Shown one piece after another: positions 43,054 to 50,563 of a DNA stretch of 53,527 nucleotides; the first letter of the stretch is position 1; each line of letters starts with the position of its first letter. The stretch covers positions 1 to 53,527 of the forward strand of contig JBCDCB010000018.1 of assembly GCA_039182735.1 (NCBI GenBank), in the 5' to 3' direction. The notes under the pieces are model-generated. The model searched no databases. It had not been told where the DNA came from and saw only the letters and a list, made by a program, of their open reading frames with translations. Made by a program: the position numbers and the translations under genes. Source of the DNA: JBCDCB01 sp039182735. Its GTDB lineage: Bacteria; Planctomycetota; Phycisphaerae; Phycisphaerales; UBA1924.

Positions 43054-43821
43054 TCAGCCCCCGGCAGCACTCTCGTCGGAAAAGTCGTGGTTCGGGTTCA
43101 CCTGATCGAGCGTGATCTCGGTCATGATCACTTCCACACGTCGGTTTGTTGCGGCCTGCGCGGCCTCAAACCCGCCCGATTCCAAGGGCTCCGCATCGCC
43201 TCGCGCCTCGATCGTCAGCACCCGAGGATCGAGCCCGCCCTCGTTCACCAGGAACTCCGTCACAGCCTTGGCCCGGTAATACGAAAGATCGAGCAGGTCG
43301 GCGTACTCCGAGCCCTGCGGCAGCGGCTTGCGCGACGCGTGCCCGCGCACCGCGATCTTGTTCATCCGCCCCGTCAGGATCTTCGCGATCTTGCGCAGTT
43401 CTTCCTTCCCGCCCTCACGCAGTTCGGCAGAACCCGCCTCAAAGGTCAGCGAGCCGCCGATCGTGAACACCGTGCCCTCGGGCAGCTTCGAGACCTCGCT
43501 CTCGCGCCCCTCGATCCCGCGGTCCTGCGAGCGGGAGACCTTGCTCTCGGGCTCGGCCTTCATCGCCAGCGTTTCCATGAGTTCGATCATGGACCGCAGC
43601 GGCGGGTCGTCGGTCGGCATGACACCCACACCGCCCGAGTAGCCGAACGCCTCTTTCACCGCGGTGATGACGCGCTGGTACTCGTGATCGCGCTTGAGTT
43701 CGCTGAACGCGGCGAGCAGGATGAAGAAGCACAGCAGCAGCGACATCATGTCCCCGTACGTCACGACCCACTCCGGGACGCCGCCTTCCGGCTTCTTGCA
43801 CTTTTTGCACTTCTTCGACAC
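43054..43821 (-). CDS. motB: Flagellar stator protein MotB with N-terminal CxxC motif
   Basis: The 255-residue protein has the N-terminal CKKCKKPEGGVPEWVVTYGDMMSLLLCFFILL with the proton-carrying Asp in YGDMMS (about 24). It has a periplasmic plug/linker and an OmpA-like peptidoglycan domain (ITLTFEAGSAELR-like SLTFEAGSAELREGG, NKIAVRGHASRKPL, LSYYRAKAVTEFLV). It anchors the stator to the wall. The CxxC right after the start is not usual for enterobacterial MotB. GTG 43821, 12 bp after motA. Confidence 0.95.
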   Translation of the reverse strand: MSKKCKKCKKPEGGVPEWVVTYGDMMSLLLCFFILLAAFSELKRDHEYQRVITAVKEAFGYSGGVGVMPTDDPPLRSMIELMETLAMKAEPESKVSRSQDRGIEGRESEVSKLPEGTVFTIGGSLTFEAGSAELREGGKEELRKIAKILTGRMNKIAVRGHASRKPLPQGSEYADLLDLSYYRAKAVTEFLVNEGGLDPRVLTIEARGDAEPLESGGFEAAQAATNRRVEVIMTEITLDQVNPNHDFSDESAAGG

Positions 43822-43833
43822 GGCTGCCCCCGG

Positions 43834-44610
43834 TCACGCGGCCTGCGCGTCGTCCTCGCTCCCGCGAAGCTTGGGCGGGAGGAACGACTTGAGCTTCTGC
43901 TCCACCACGCGCGGGTTGTCGCCCGCCTGGATCGCCATCACGCCCTTCAGGATGATCGACTTGCGCATCACCTCTTCGTCGTTGCGCAGCTTGAGCTTGT
44001 CGGCCAGCGGCATAAACAGCACGTTCGCCACGATCGCGCCGTACATCGTTGTGAGCAGCGCCGCGGCCATACCCGCGCCGATCGCGCTCGGATCTTCCAT
44101 GTTCGCGAGCATCGCCACGAGCCCGATGAGCGTCCCGATCATGCCGAACGCCGGGGCGTACCGGCCCGCGGCGTCGAACATGCCCCTGTTCGTGCCGTGA
44201 CGCTCGGACATGTTCTCGACATCCGCTTCCAGGATCTGCTCGATGAGTTCCGGATCCGTTCCGTCCACCGCCATCTTGATCCCGAGGATCAGCAGGTCGT
44301 CGCTCATCTCCGCGGTCTTCGACTCCAGCGCGAGGATCCCGTCGCGGCGGGCGACCTCCGCGTAGCTGACCATCTCCTGGATCATCTCGTGGATGTCGGC
44401 GCCGTTCGACTTGATCGCCTGCCCGAGCACCACAGGGAGCTTGAAGATCGAACCCATCGGGAACGCCGTCAGCAGCGCGGCAATGCACCCGCCGATCACG
44501 ATGATCATCGACGGGATATCGATGTACGCACCGAGCGAGTCGCCCATGAGGATCGCGCCGATGATCAGCACAAACCCGAGCACGACACCGATGATCGTTC
44601 CGAGGTCCAT
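43834..44610 (-). CDS. motA: Flagellar stator protein MotA
   Basis: The 258-residue protein has four transmembrane helices (LGTIIGVVLGFVLIIGAIL, SMIIVIGGCIAALLTAFP, APAFGMIGTLIGLVAMLANM, IGAGMAAALLTTMYGAIVANVLFMPLADKLK) and the cytoplasmic loop YAEVARRDGILALE, all typical of the MotA/PomA family. Together with MotB it forms the ion-driven stator. GGAG is 6 bases before ATG 44610. A sigma-28-like promoter lies in the 88-bp gap upstream. Confidence 0.96.
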   Translation of the reverse strand: MDLGTIIGVVLGFVLIIGAILMGDSLGAYIDIPSMIIVIGGCIAALLTAFPMGSIFKLPVVLGQAIKSNGADIHEMIQEMVSYAEVARRDGILALESKTAEMSDDLLILGIKMAVDGTDPELIEQILEADVENMSERHGTNRGMFDAAGRYAPAFGMIGTLIGLVAMLANMEDPSAIGAGMAAALLTTMYGAIVANVLFMPLADKLKLRNDEEVMRKSIILKGVMAIQAGDNPRVVEQKLKSFLPPKLRGSEDDAQAA

Positions 44611-44660
44611 CCCCGTCTCCGCTCCGATCGCGAAGCGCCCACAGCGAGCGCCTGCAACGG

Positions 44661-44688
44661 GTATCGGTCCAGGGAACGGGTGACTTCA
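44661..44688 (-). promoter_or_regulatory. Sigma-28-like promoter for motA-motB-fliL
   Basis: Minus-strand TGAAG (44684-44688), 15 bases, ACCGATAC (44661-44668), 50 bases before the motA ATG. Weaker than the flbD site but same spacing. Confidence 0.5.
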
Positions 44689-44698
44689 GGCCCGGGTG

Positions 44699-44896
44699 TC
44701 AGGAGGGCGCAAGCAGCGTCCGCAGGCGGCGCTGGTAGTCGATCGCCGCGTCGATGACCTCGGCCATCCGCTCGCGCACGATCATCGCCTCGCCGTTCAC
44801 CAGCTTGATCGTGGTGTCTGGCGTCTCCTCGACCGTCTTGATGAGGTCGGCGTTGAGCACGAACTCTTTGCCGCTCAGGCGTGTGAGCACGATCAT
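44699..44896 (-). CDS. flbD: FlbD family flagellar protein
   Basis: The 65-residue protein MIVLTRLSGKEFVLNADLIKTVEETPDTTIKLVNGEAMIVRERMAEV matches the small FlbD/YlzI family found beside flgE and motA in many bacteria. It is soluble; its molecular role is unknown. It is not the sigma-54 activator also called FlbD in Caulobacter. GGAG 8 bases before ATG 44896. A sigma-28-type promoter lies 33 bases upstream. Confidence 0.9.
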   Translation of the reverse strand: MIVLTRLSGKEFVLNADLIKTVEETPDTTIKLVNGEAMIVRERMAEVIDAAIDYQRRLRTLLAPS

Positions 44897-44929
44897 GGCG
44901 CGGTCTCCGGACGCAGCGATGCTCTTCGC

Positions 44930-44957
44930 TTATCGGCCCGTCACGCGACCGCCTTGA
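44930..44957 (-). promoter_or_regulatory. Sigma-28-type promoter for flbD (and stator genes)
   Basis: Minus-strand TCAAG (44953-44957), 15 bases, GCCGATAA (44930-44937); the -10 is an exact match to the FliA consensus. Lies in the 72-bp gap between flgE and flbD. Confidence 0.7.
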
Positions 44958-44968
44958 GCCCCCTCGGC

Positions 44969-46702
44969 TTACGCGCCCAGAATCAGCAGCTGCTGGAGCA
45001 GTTCGTCCGTGGTCGTGACGACCCGCGCCGCCGCCGTGTACCCGGTCTGCGTCTGGATCAGCTCGATGAACTCGTTGCCCAGGTCCACGTTGGCCTGCTC
45101 GAGCGCACCGCCGATGACGCGTCCCGAGCCGAGGCTCAGCGGCTCGGTGATGTTCGCCTGACCGGAGTTGGGCCCGACGCGGAACAGGTTATCGCCAACG
45201 TCGATGAGCCCCGCGTCGTTCGTGAACGTCGCGAGCAGCACCTGCCCGATCGTGCGCGTCAGCCCGTTGCTGAACCCGCCGGTGATGACCCCGTCCTCCC
45301 CCACCGAGAAGGACGTCAGCACACCGAACTGGATCCCGTTGACCGCACGCGCCGTGAGCGACGAATCTTCGCTGCTGAACGCCGTCACCTCGTCGCCGAA
45401 CTGGTCGAACGCAACCCGGAAGTTCAGCGGCTGCTCCGGGCCAAGCCCGTTGCGGTCGATCTCCAGGTTGATCTCCGTGATGTTGCCCGAGATGCGCCCG
45501 TTGCTGTCGAACGTGAGCAGCGGCGTCGAGGTGTCCGCCGTCCCGAGACCCCGATCGCCCGCTTCCAGATGGATCGCCAGGTCCGTATCGTCGGCGGCGT
45601 TCGCGAAGACGCGCCACTGCGTCCCCGTGTTGTCCGTGCCCGCGAGCACCAGCGTGAGATCCACATCGATCGGCGTGCCGAGCGAGTCGTACACCGTGAC
45701 GCTCGTCCGCACCGATTCACCCGCGGCGCTCGCCGACTTGCTGAGCGAGAAGGGGTTCGCCTTCGCCGCGCCCGTGCTGTCCACGACGTCAAACGACGCG
45801 GAGGCGATGTCGATGTCGTTCGCGTCGCCGTAGTTGCCCGTGATCGTGAGCACGCCGCCGGCATCAACCGCGAACCCGCCCGGGAGCATGTCGGCTGGAT
45901 CCGCGCCGCCGTCGGGCACGATGCCCAGCGCATCCATCACGAACGTCGCGTAGTCCGCGACGGTGCTCGTCGCGGTGACGGTGAACGAAGCATCCGGCAG
46001 CGTCTTGCCGCCCTTCGCGAAACCGCTGATCGAGATGACGTCGTCCGCTTCGAACGTCATCGCCGGCTCGATCGCCGTGAGCAGTGTGGTGTCCATGATC
46101 GCGGCGCCGCCCGCGGTCAGCGCGCCGAAGTCCAGCGCCGAACCGATCGTCGCGATCTGTCCGTCGGCGTCGAGGTTCCCGCTCAGCGAAACGTCGCGCG
46201 TCGCCTCGGCGAGCGTCATCCGCCCGACCGGGATCGACAGGTCCGTGATGTCGTTCTCGACAATCTGGAAGTTCTGATCGACCAGGTACCCCTGCACGCG
46301 ATCGCCCGAGAGGTTCACAAGCTCGTTGGTGCTGTTCGTCTGGAACGCGCCGCTGCGGGTGAAGAAGCGCTCGCCCGCGCGTTCGACCATGAAGAACCCG
46401 CTGCCCTCGATCGCGAGATCGGTGCTCACGCCCGTCGCGGCGATCGCCCCGTTGTTGAAGTTCCGTTGCGTCCCGGCGATCGACACGCCCAGACCGATCT
46501 GGCCCGGGTTTGTCCCGCCCGAAGATCCAGACGGCGCCGTCCCCAGCGAGAAGTTCCGGCTGAACGTCGGCGCGAACAGCATGCGGTTCGACTTGAACCC
46601 CACGGTGTTCACGTTCGAAATGTTATTACCGATCACATCGAGCCGGCGGGCGTTCGCGTTGAGCCCGGAGAGTCCTGTGAAGAGCGCTGTCGTCGAAGCC
46701 AT
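44969..46702 (-). CDS. flgE: Flagellar hook protein FlgE
   Basis: The 577-residue protein has the rod/hook N-terminus MASTTALFTGLSGLNANARRLDVIGNNISNVNTVGFKSNRMLFAPTF. Large variable central domains follow (about 150-480) and the C-terminal coiled coil ends NEFIELIQTQTGYTAAARVVTTTDELLQQLLILGA. The protein forms the hook that joins basal body and filament. It is longer than the 400-residue enterobacterial FlgE, as in many other phyla. GGAG 5 bases before ATG 46702; GTG/ATG further upstream is not needed. Confidence 0.96.
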   Translation of the reverse strand: MASTTALFTGLSGLNANARRLDVIGNNISNVNTVGFKSNRMLFAPTFSRNFSLGTAPSGSSGGTNPGQIGLGVSIAGTQRNFNNGAIAATGVSTDLAIEGSGFFMVERAGERFFTRSGAFQTNSTNELVNLSGDRVQGYLVDQNFQIVENDITDLSIPVGRMTLAEATRDVSLSGNLDADGQIATIGSALDFGALTAGGAAIMDTTLLTAIEPAMTFEADDVISISGFAKGGKTLPDASFTVTATSTVADYATFVMDALGIVPDGGADPADMLPGGFAVDAGGVLTITGNYGDANDIDIASASFDVVDSTGAAKANPFSLSKSASAAGESVRTSVTVYDSLGTPIDVDLTLVLAGTDNTGTQWRVFANAADDTDLAIHLEAGDRGLGTADTSTPLLTFDSNGRISGNITEINLEIDRNGLGPEQPLNFRVAFDQFGDEVTAFSSEDSSLTARAVNGIQFGVLTSFSVGEDGVITGGFSNGLTRTIGQVLLATFTNDAGLIDVGDNLFRVGPNSGQANITEPLSLGSGRVIGGALEQANVDLGNEFIELIQTQTGYTAAARVVTTTDELLQQLLILGA

Positions 46703-46741
46703 ACCGTCTCCTCTTCTCGCGGCCACCCGCCGCGCGTTCGG

Positions 46742-47284
46742 TCAGTTCGTCCTCATGCCTTGGCCCGCGTCCACGGCCCGCGCGAGCGAGTCGTTCCGGA
46801 TCGAGCCGAGCGAGCGCAGCGGCGCGAGAGACGCGGGTCGGACGATCTCCTGCGCCCGCGCCGGCTCGGCGCCCTCACCATCTTCTTGATCCGCCGCGGG
46901 CTTCGGCAGCGAGATCGCGACCGCCGCATCGATGCCCGTCTGCAGCGAATCGTCGTCTCCCGATCGCACCTGTTCGATCGTTCGCGACGCGACATCGATC
47001 GTCATCCCGGCGTCATCGACCGCCGCAAACAGACGGCGCGCGCCGGCCTGTTCCGCCGCATCCACGATCGGCCCGAGACGGTCGAGCGCCGCCTGATCGA
47101 TCTCCAAGAGCAGCGAGGGATCAACGCGCACCGGGCGTCCCGTCCCCCCCGAACGCTGCACTGCGCCGAGCAGATCCTCGAACCCCTGTTTGTCGATCGG
47201 CAGATCCGGCGCGACCGAACCGGTCACGCCCGGACGCACGCCCGACCCGAGCCGACGCAGCATGTCACCCGTCGGAATCGTCAC
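46742..47284 (-). CDS. Flagellar operon protein, TIGR02530-like
   Basis: The 180-residue protein sits between flgD and flgE, the place of the small flagellar operon protein called flg_new/TIGR02530. The part VDPSLLLEIDQAALDRLGPIVDAAEQAGARRLFAAVDDAGMTIDVASRTI follows that family's pattern, but the usual FS-HA motif is lost and the C-terminal 60 residues are extra. GTG 47284 overlaps the flgD stop (GTGA); ATG 47263 is an alternative. Its role is unknown; homologues are thought to help hook assembly. Confidence 0.68.
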   Translation of the reverse strand: MTIPTGDMLRRLGSGVRPGVTGSVAPDLPIDKQGFEDLLGAVQRSGGTGRPVRVDPSLLLEIDQAALDRLGPIVDAAEQAGARRLFAAVDDAGMTIDVASRTIEQVRSGDDDSLQTGIDAAVAISLPKPAADQEDGEGAEPARAQEIVRPASLAPLRSLGSIRNDSLARAVDAGQGMRTN

Positions 47285-47907
47285 CCGCTCGTGCCCCCGT
47301 TGTTGTCGTCGATGTCATCAAGGGGGTTGTTGCTGCTGCCAGGACCGTCGGCAGAGGGCGGCTGTGTCGGGGGCTCGGGCGCATCAGGGTTGTCGGGGTC
47401 GTCGTCGGTGCCTCCGTCATCCCCGCCGTCCCCGTCCACGCCGTCGGTCGGTTCATCATCGACGGACGCATCGTCGCCGAGCAGCGTCGGATCGATCACT
47501 TCATCGACCTGATCGAACGCGACGCGCGACCCGCCATTGAGGTTCAGGATCACGCCGTCGCGCGTGACGCTGACGGAGTCCACGAAGCCCGCGGTGCGCG
47601 TACCGGTGGTGTCGATGCCGGTCACGATCTTCCCGATCAGCGACGACGCGGAGGTCACCTCGTTCTGGCGCACCAGCGTCTCGAGGTTCTCTTGCAGCGC
47701 CAGGTCGGACTCGATGTTGCGGATCAACGCGAGCTGCTCGAGCAGCGCCTGCGTGTCGTTGGGCTGCAGCGGATCCTGGGCGCCGAGCTGCGTGAAGATG
47801 ATCTCCATGAACTCGGCAGAGTCGATCGAGCTGTACGCATCGCCGACCGACGCCGTGGGGGCGGGCGCGCCGAGCCCCGCCGTGAATTCGTTCGTGATCG
47901 CCGACAC
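47281..47907 (-). CDS. flgD: Hook-capping protein FlgD with acidic low-complexity tail
   Basis: The 208-residue protein has the FlgD N-terminal signature FMEIIFTQLGAQDPLQPNDTQALLEQLALIRNIES and SASSLIGKIVTGIDTTG, then a short beta domain (VDSVSVTRDGVILNLNGGSRVAFDQVDEV). The final 65 residues are mainly Asp, Gly, Pro and Asn (VDGDGGDDGGTDDDPDNPDAPEPP). FlgD scaffolds hook polymerisation. GTG 47907 is supported by GAGGAG 8 bases upstream. Confidence 0.92.
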   Translation of the reverse strand: MSAITNEFTAGLGAPAPTASVGDAYSSIDSAEFMEIIFTQLGAQDPLQPNDTQALLEQLALIRNIESDLALQENLETLVRQNEVTSASSLIGKIVTGIDTTGTRTAGFVDSVSVTRDGVILNLNGGSRVAFDQVDEVIDPTLLGDDASVDDEPTDGVDGDGGDDGGTDDDPDNPDAPEPPTQPPSADGPGSSNNPLDDIDDNNGGTSG

Positions 47908-47946
47908 GGTTCGATCTCCTCAGGTTCCGGGCCCGATACTCGTGCG

Positions 47947-49377
47947 TCAGATCAACGCGTCGAGCCTCATACCGAAGCTGCGACTGGACGCTTCCGCACG
48001 CTCCGCGTGCCCGCGTCCGTTCCCCGCGGCTCCGCCGCTGCCATCCCGAGGCCGGTCGTCCGACCCGTCGTGCGTGCGCTCCTGCGCGCGGCCGTCCGAA
48101 CGCTCCGCGTTCGTCCCGCCCTGATCCGCGAGCGAGTTCCCGCTCGCGTTCGCGCCGGGCGCCGAAGGCGCCGCGTGCGCTGATGCCTGCACGCTCAGCC
48201 GTTCCACGCTCAGCCCCTTCGACTGCAACGACTCGCGCAGCGCGGGCAACCCGAGTGAGAGCAAGTCCCGTGCCGCCGCGGTGCCGGCTTCGAGACGCAC
48301 CTCCACCGATTGCTTCGACAGGTTCATCTCGATGCGCAGCTCGCCCAGCGCGGGCGGGTTGAGCTTCATCGTCAGCGAGCCGCCCTTCTGCGCAAGCACC
48401 GCCGCGATCCCGCGCGCCGCGTGATCCACCACGGGGCTCGCGGCCTGCTGATCCGACCCGCGGTGCGCCTGCAACGCCGACGCCAGCGAACTCGATCCCG
48501 TGCGCGCCGCCGGCGTTTCCAGCGACGGAGCCTGCACCGTGACTTCGATCGTCGGTGCCGATCCGCTCGATGCGGCAGCCGGGGGAGCAGACGTCGACGC
48601 CTGCTCGACCGACGAAGCCGAGACCCGCGCAGTTTCGACGCGCTCGGGTTGCGCCGTACGATCAGGCTTCGGCAACTCCTGCGCCCGCGACTCGTCCCGA
48701 CGATCCCGCGCGGGCGATTCCTCACCGCCTCCCGAAGTCGCCGCAAACTTCGTGTTCGTCACCTGCTCCGGCGCTTCGGACTGTTCCCCGCGTGACTCGC
48801 CCGCCGACGTTCGCCTCGGCTCGGGCACATCGGCGACTTCCGCGCGCGCGCTCGCCTCCGAATCGATCTGAACGCCGACGCCAACGCGATCGACACCGCC
48901 CGGGTCACCCTCGGGTCGAGGCGTCGGCACAGGCGCCGGCTCACGCCGCGATTCCACACGAGGCTTCTCACTCGCATCCGGATCGGCCGGTACCGGCTCG
49001 GTCGATTCGACGTTCGTCGTCGCCGAGGTCGGACGCTGCGGCGCGACAAAGACCGTCGCCGGATCCACGACTTCCGAGTTCTCGAGGTCAACGCCCTGAG
49101 TGTCTGCTGGCTCTGTCGAAGCGCTCGTTGAGTCGGTCGCGTCGGCCTCCGAATCAACAGCCGACTCCACGCCGTCGCGCTCCGGCTCACCCGCATCGGT
49201 GCCCGGCTCTTCGATCACAGCCGTCGGCGCACTCGTCTCCGATTCGACTTCACCGCTGACCGACGCGAGCGCCTGACCAAACGATGTCTCTCCATCGTTG
49301 CTCGATCGGCTCCGACTGACGGGTTCGACCGGTCGCGGTGCACCGACCGATGCCTGCAACGCTTGCACGCTTGTCAC
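47947..49377 (-). CDS. fliK: Flagellar hook-length control protein FliK
   Basis: The 476-residue protein has a long disordered region rich in Ser, Glu, Pro and Thr (about 1-320), as expected of the molecular-ruler part. The C-terminal FliK domain starts near 330: KGGSLTMKLNPPALGELRIEMNLSKQSVEVRLEAGTAAARDLLSLGLPALRESLQSKGLSVERLSV. An Arg/Gly/Asp-rich tail follows. It interacts with FlhB to stop hook growth. GTG 49377 overlaps the stop of the upstream gene (GTGA) and has GAGGAGG 7-8 bases upstream. Confidence 0.9.
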   Translation of the reverse strand: MTSVQALQASVGAPRPVEPVSRSRSSNDGETSFGQALASVSGEVESETSAPTAVIEEPGTDAGEPERDGVESAVDSEADATDSTSASTEPADTQGVDLENSEVVDPATVFVAPQRPTSATTNVESTEPVPADPDASEKPRVESRREPAPVPTPRPEGDPGGVDRVGVGVQIDSEASARAEVADVPEPRRTSAGESRGEQSEAPEQVTNTKFAATSGGGEESPARDRRDESRAQELPKPDRTAQPERVETARVSASSVEQASTSAPPAAASSGSAPTIEVTVQAPSLETPAARTGSSSLASALQAHRGSDQQAASPVVDHAARGIAAVLAQKGGSLTMKLNPPALGELRIEMNLSKQSVEVRLEAGTAAARDLLSLGLPALRESLQSKGLSVERLSVQASAHAAPSAPGANASGNSLADQGGTNAERSDGRAQERTHDGSDDRPRDGSGGAAGNGRGHAERAEASSRSFGMRLDALI

Positions 49378-50084
49378 GCGTCCCCCTCCTCATCGATCGG
49401 CGTCTCCGCCACAGACTCCGTGCCGAGCAATCGCACGCGCTCAAGCAGTTCCGCGGCGAGGTTCGGGTCGTCCTTCTCGAACGACGCGAGCACCTTGCTC
49501 GCCGCCCTCGGTTCCATCGCGTTGACGTACGCGACCGCCTGATCGACGTCGCCGCCAGTGATGATGGACGTGAGCATCGCCTTCGCCTGGTCGGCCTTCA
49601 CGCTCCCGAGCAGCGAGACGGCTTTCTGGAACTGCTCACTCGACTGACGCGCCTCGACCGCTTCACGCATCGCCTGCCACGCGTCACGCTCGGCCTGAAA
49701 CTCCTCGCGGATCTGATCGAGTTCCTGACGCTCGCGCCGAAGCGACGCGAACAGGTCGTTGGTCTCGCGTTCGAGCCGCTGATAGCGCTGCCGCGCAACT
49801 TCTTCGATGCGATCGCCGGTTCGAATCCTGTCTTCTGCGGGGAGCGGGAGCGTGCCGACGCGTGCCGCGGCCTTGTCGAGTTCCGCCTGCTCGACCGCCT
49901 GCGTCACTTCATCGTCGAGCCGATCCCGCTCTTCGTCCGTGGTCTCCGCGAGCATGACACGGAGGCGTTCGACGCGGTCGGGATCGAGCCGACCCGACGC
50001 GGTCAGCCACCCCGCGAACCCGAGGATCGCAAGGAGGTTGGCCACCGCCAGCACCGAGATGATCGCCCACAGGGCGCGCAGCAT
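49374..50084 (-). CDS. MotE-like flagellar protein with MgtE-N-type domain
   Basis: The 236-residue protein has one N-terminal transmembrane helix (LWAIISVLAVANLLAILGFAGWL), a coiled coil of about 110 residues (RLERETNDLFASLRRERQELDQIREEFQ) and a C-terminal helical domain GSVKADQAKAMLTSIITGGDVDQAVAYVNAMEPRAASKVLASFEK, like the MgtE N-domain found in MotE. MotE is known as a chaperone for the motility protein MotC in alphaproteobacteria; in other phyla genes of this kind sit between fliJ and fliK as here. CGGAG 7 bases before ATG 50084. Confidence 0.75.
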   Translation of the reverse strand: MLRALWAIISVLAVANLLAILGFAGWLTASGRLDPDRVERLRVMLAETTDEERDRLDDEVTQAVEQAELDKAAARVGTLPLPAEDRIRTGDRIEEVARQRYQRLERETNDLFASLRRERQELDQIREEFQAERDAWQAMREAVEARQSSEQFQKAVSLLGSVKADQAKAMLTSIITGGDVDQAVAYVNAMEPRAASKVLASFEKDDPNLAAELLERVRLLGTESVAETPIDEEGDA

Positions 50085-50102
50085 GCCGAGACTCCGAGGG
50101 GA

Positions 50103-50552
50103 CTACTCCCCCCGGCGGAACGCACGCCGCGTGCCAATCTCATCCGAATCGGCCGCTTCCTTGCGCGCCTCGTCACGCTTCCAGGCCTCGAAGCGTCGAT
50201 CGCGCAGAAGATCAACCGCGCGCCGGCGTGCGCTCGCTTCGCGCAATCCCTGCCGCGCGGCCTCCAGCCGCTTCAGCACCCCCGCCAGCCGCACGGCTTC
50301 CATCTGCGCCTTCGCCGTCATCGCGAGCGACGCGTGCGCCTGCGATCGTGCCCCGCGGAGGTCCACCGCACCCGAGCCCAACGCCTCGCGCAGATCCTGC
50401 TTGCCCTCACCGATCGATCGCTGCGCGGAGCGGATCCGATCCTCGATCTCAAGTCGCTGGCGCTCGAGCTCGGCCACTTCGAGCTTGTGCGTGCGCTCCT
50501 CGCGCTCCCGCATCTTGCGCAACGCTTCGAGCTTGAAGACGAACTTCGCCAC
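50103..50552 (-). CDS. fliJ: Flagellar export protein FliJ
   Basis: The 149-residue protein is almost entirely helical (KFVFKLEALRKMREREERTHKLEVAELERQR) with the FliJ starting motif F.LE.LL..R...E. It stimulates assembly of the FliI ATPase and escorts chaperones. Sequence conservation is low in this family; the position immediately after fliI supports the call. GTG 50552 lies 11 bp past the fliI stop with AGGGGG upstream. Confidence 0.85.
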   Translation of the reverse strand: MAKFVFKLEALRKMREREERTHKLEVAELERQRLEIEDRIRSAQRSIGEGKQDLREALGSGAVDLRGARSQAHASLAMTAKAQMEAVRLAGVLKRLEAARQGLREASARRRAVDLLRDRRFEAWKRDEARKEAADSDEIGTRRAFRRGE

Positions 50553-50563
50553 GCCTCAACCCC

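Noticed and set aside
41812..47512. Two very long + strand frames (981 and 938 codons) across the flagellar cluster
   Set aside because: They cross several proven minus-strand flagellar genes and their intergenic gaps; residue content is Arg/His/Ala-rich noise.
47926..47942. CCGATACTCG on the + strand between flgD and fliK, similar to the fliN -10 box
   Set aside because: It faces the wrong way (antisense to fliK) and lacks the GAATGTTGC box 19 bases upstream.
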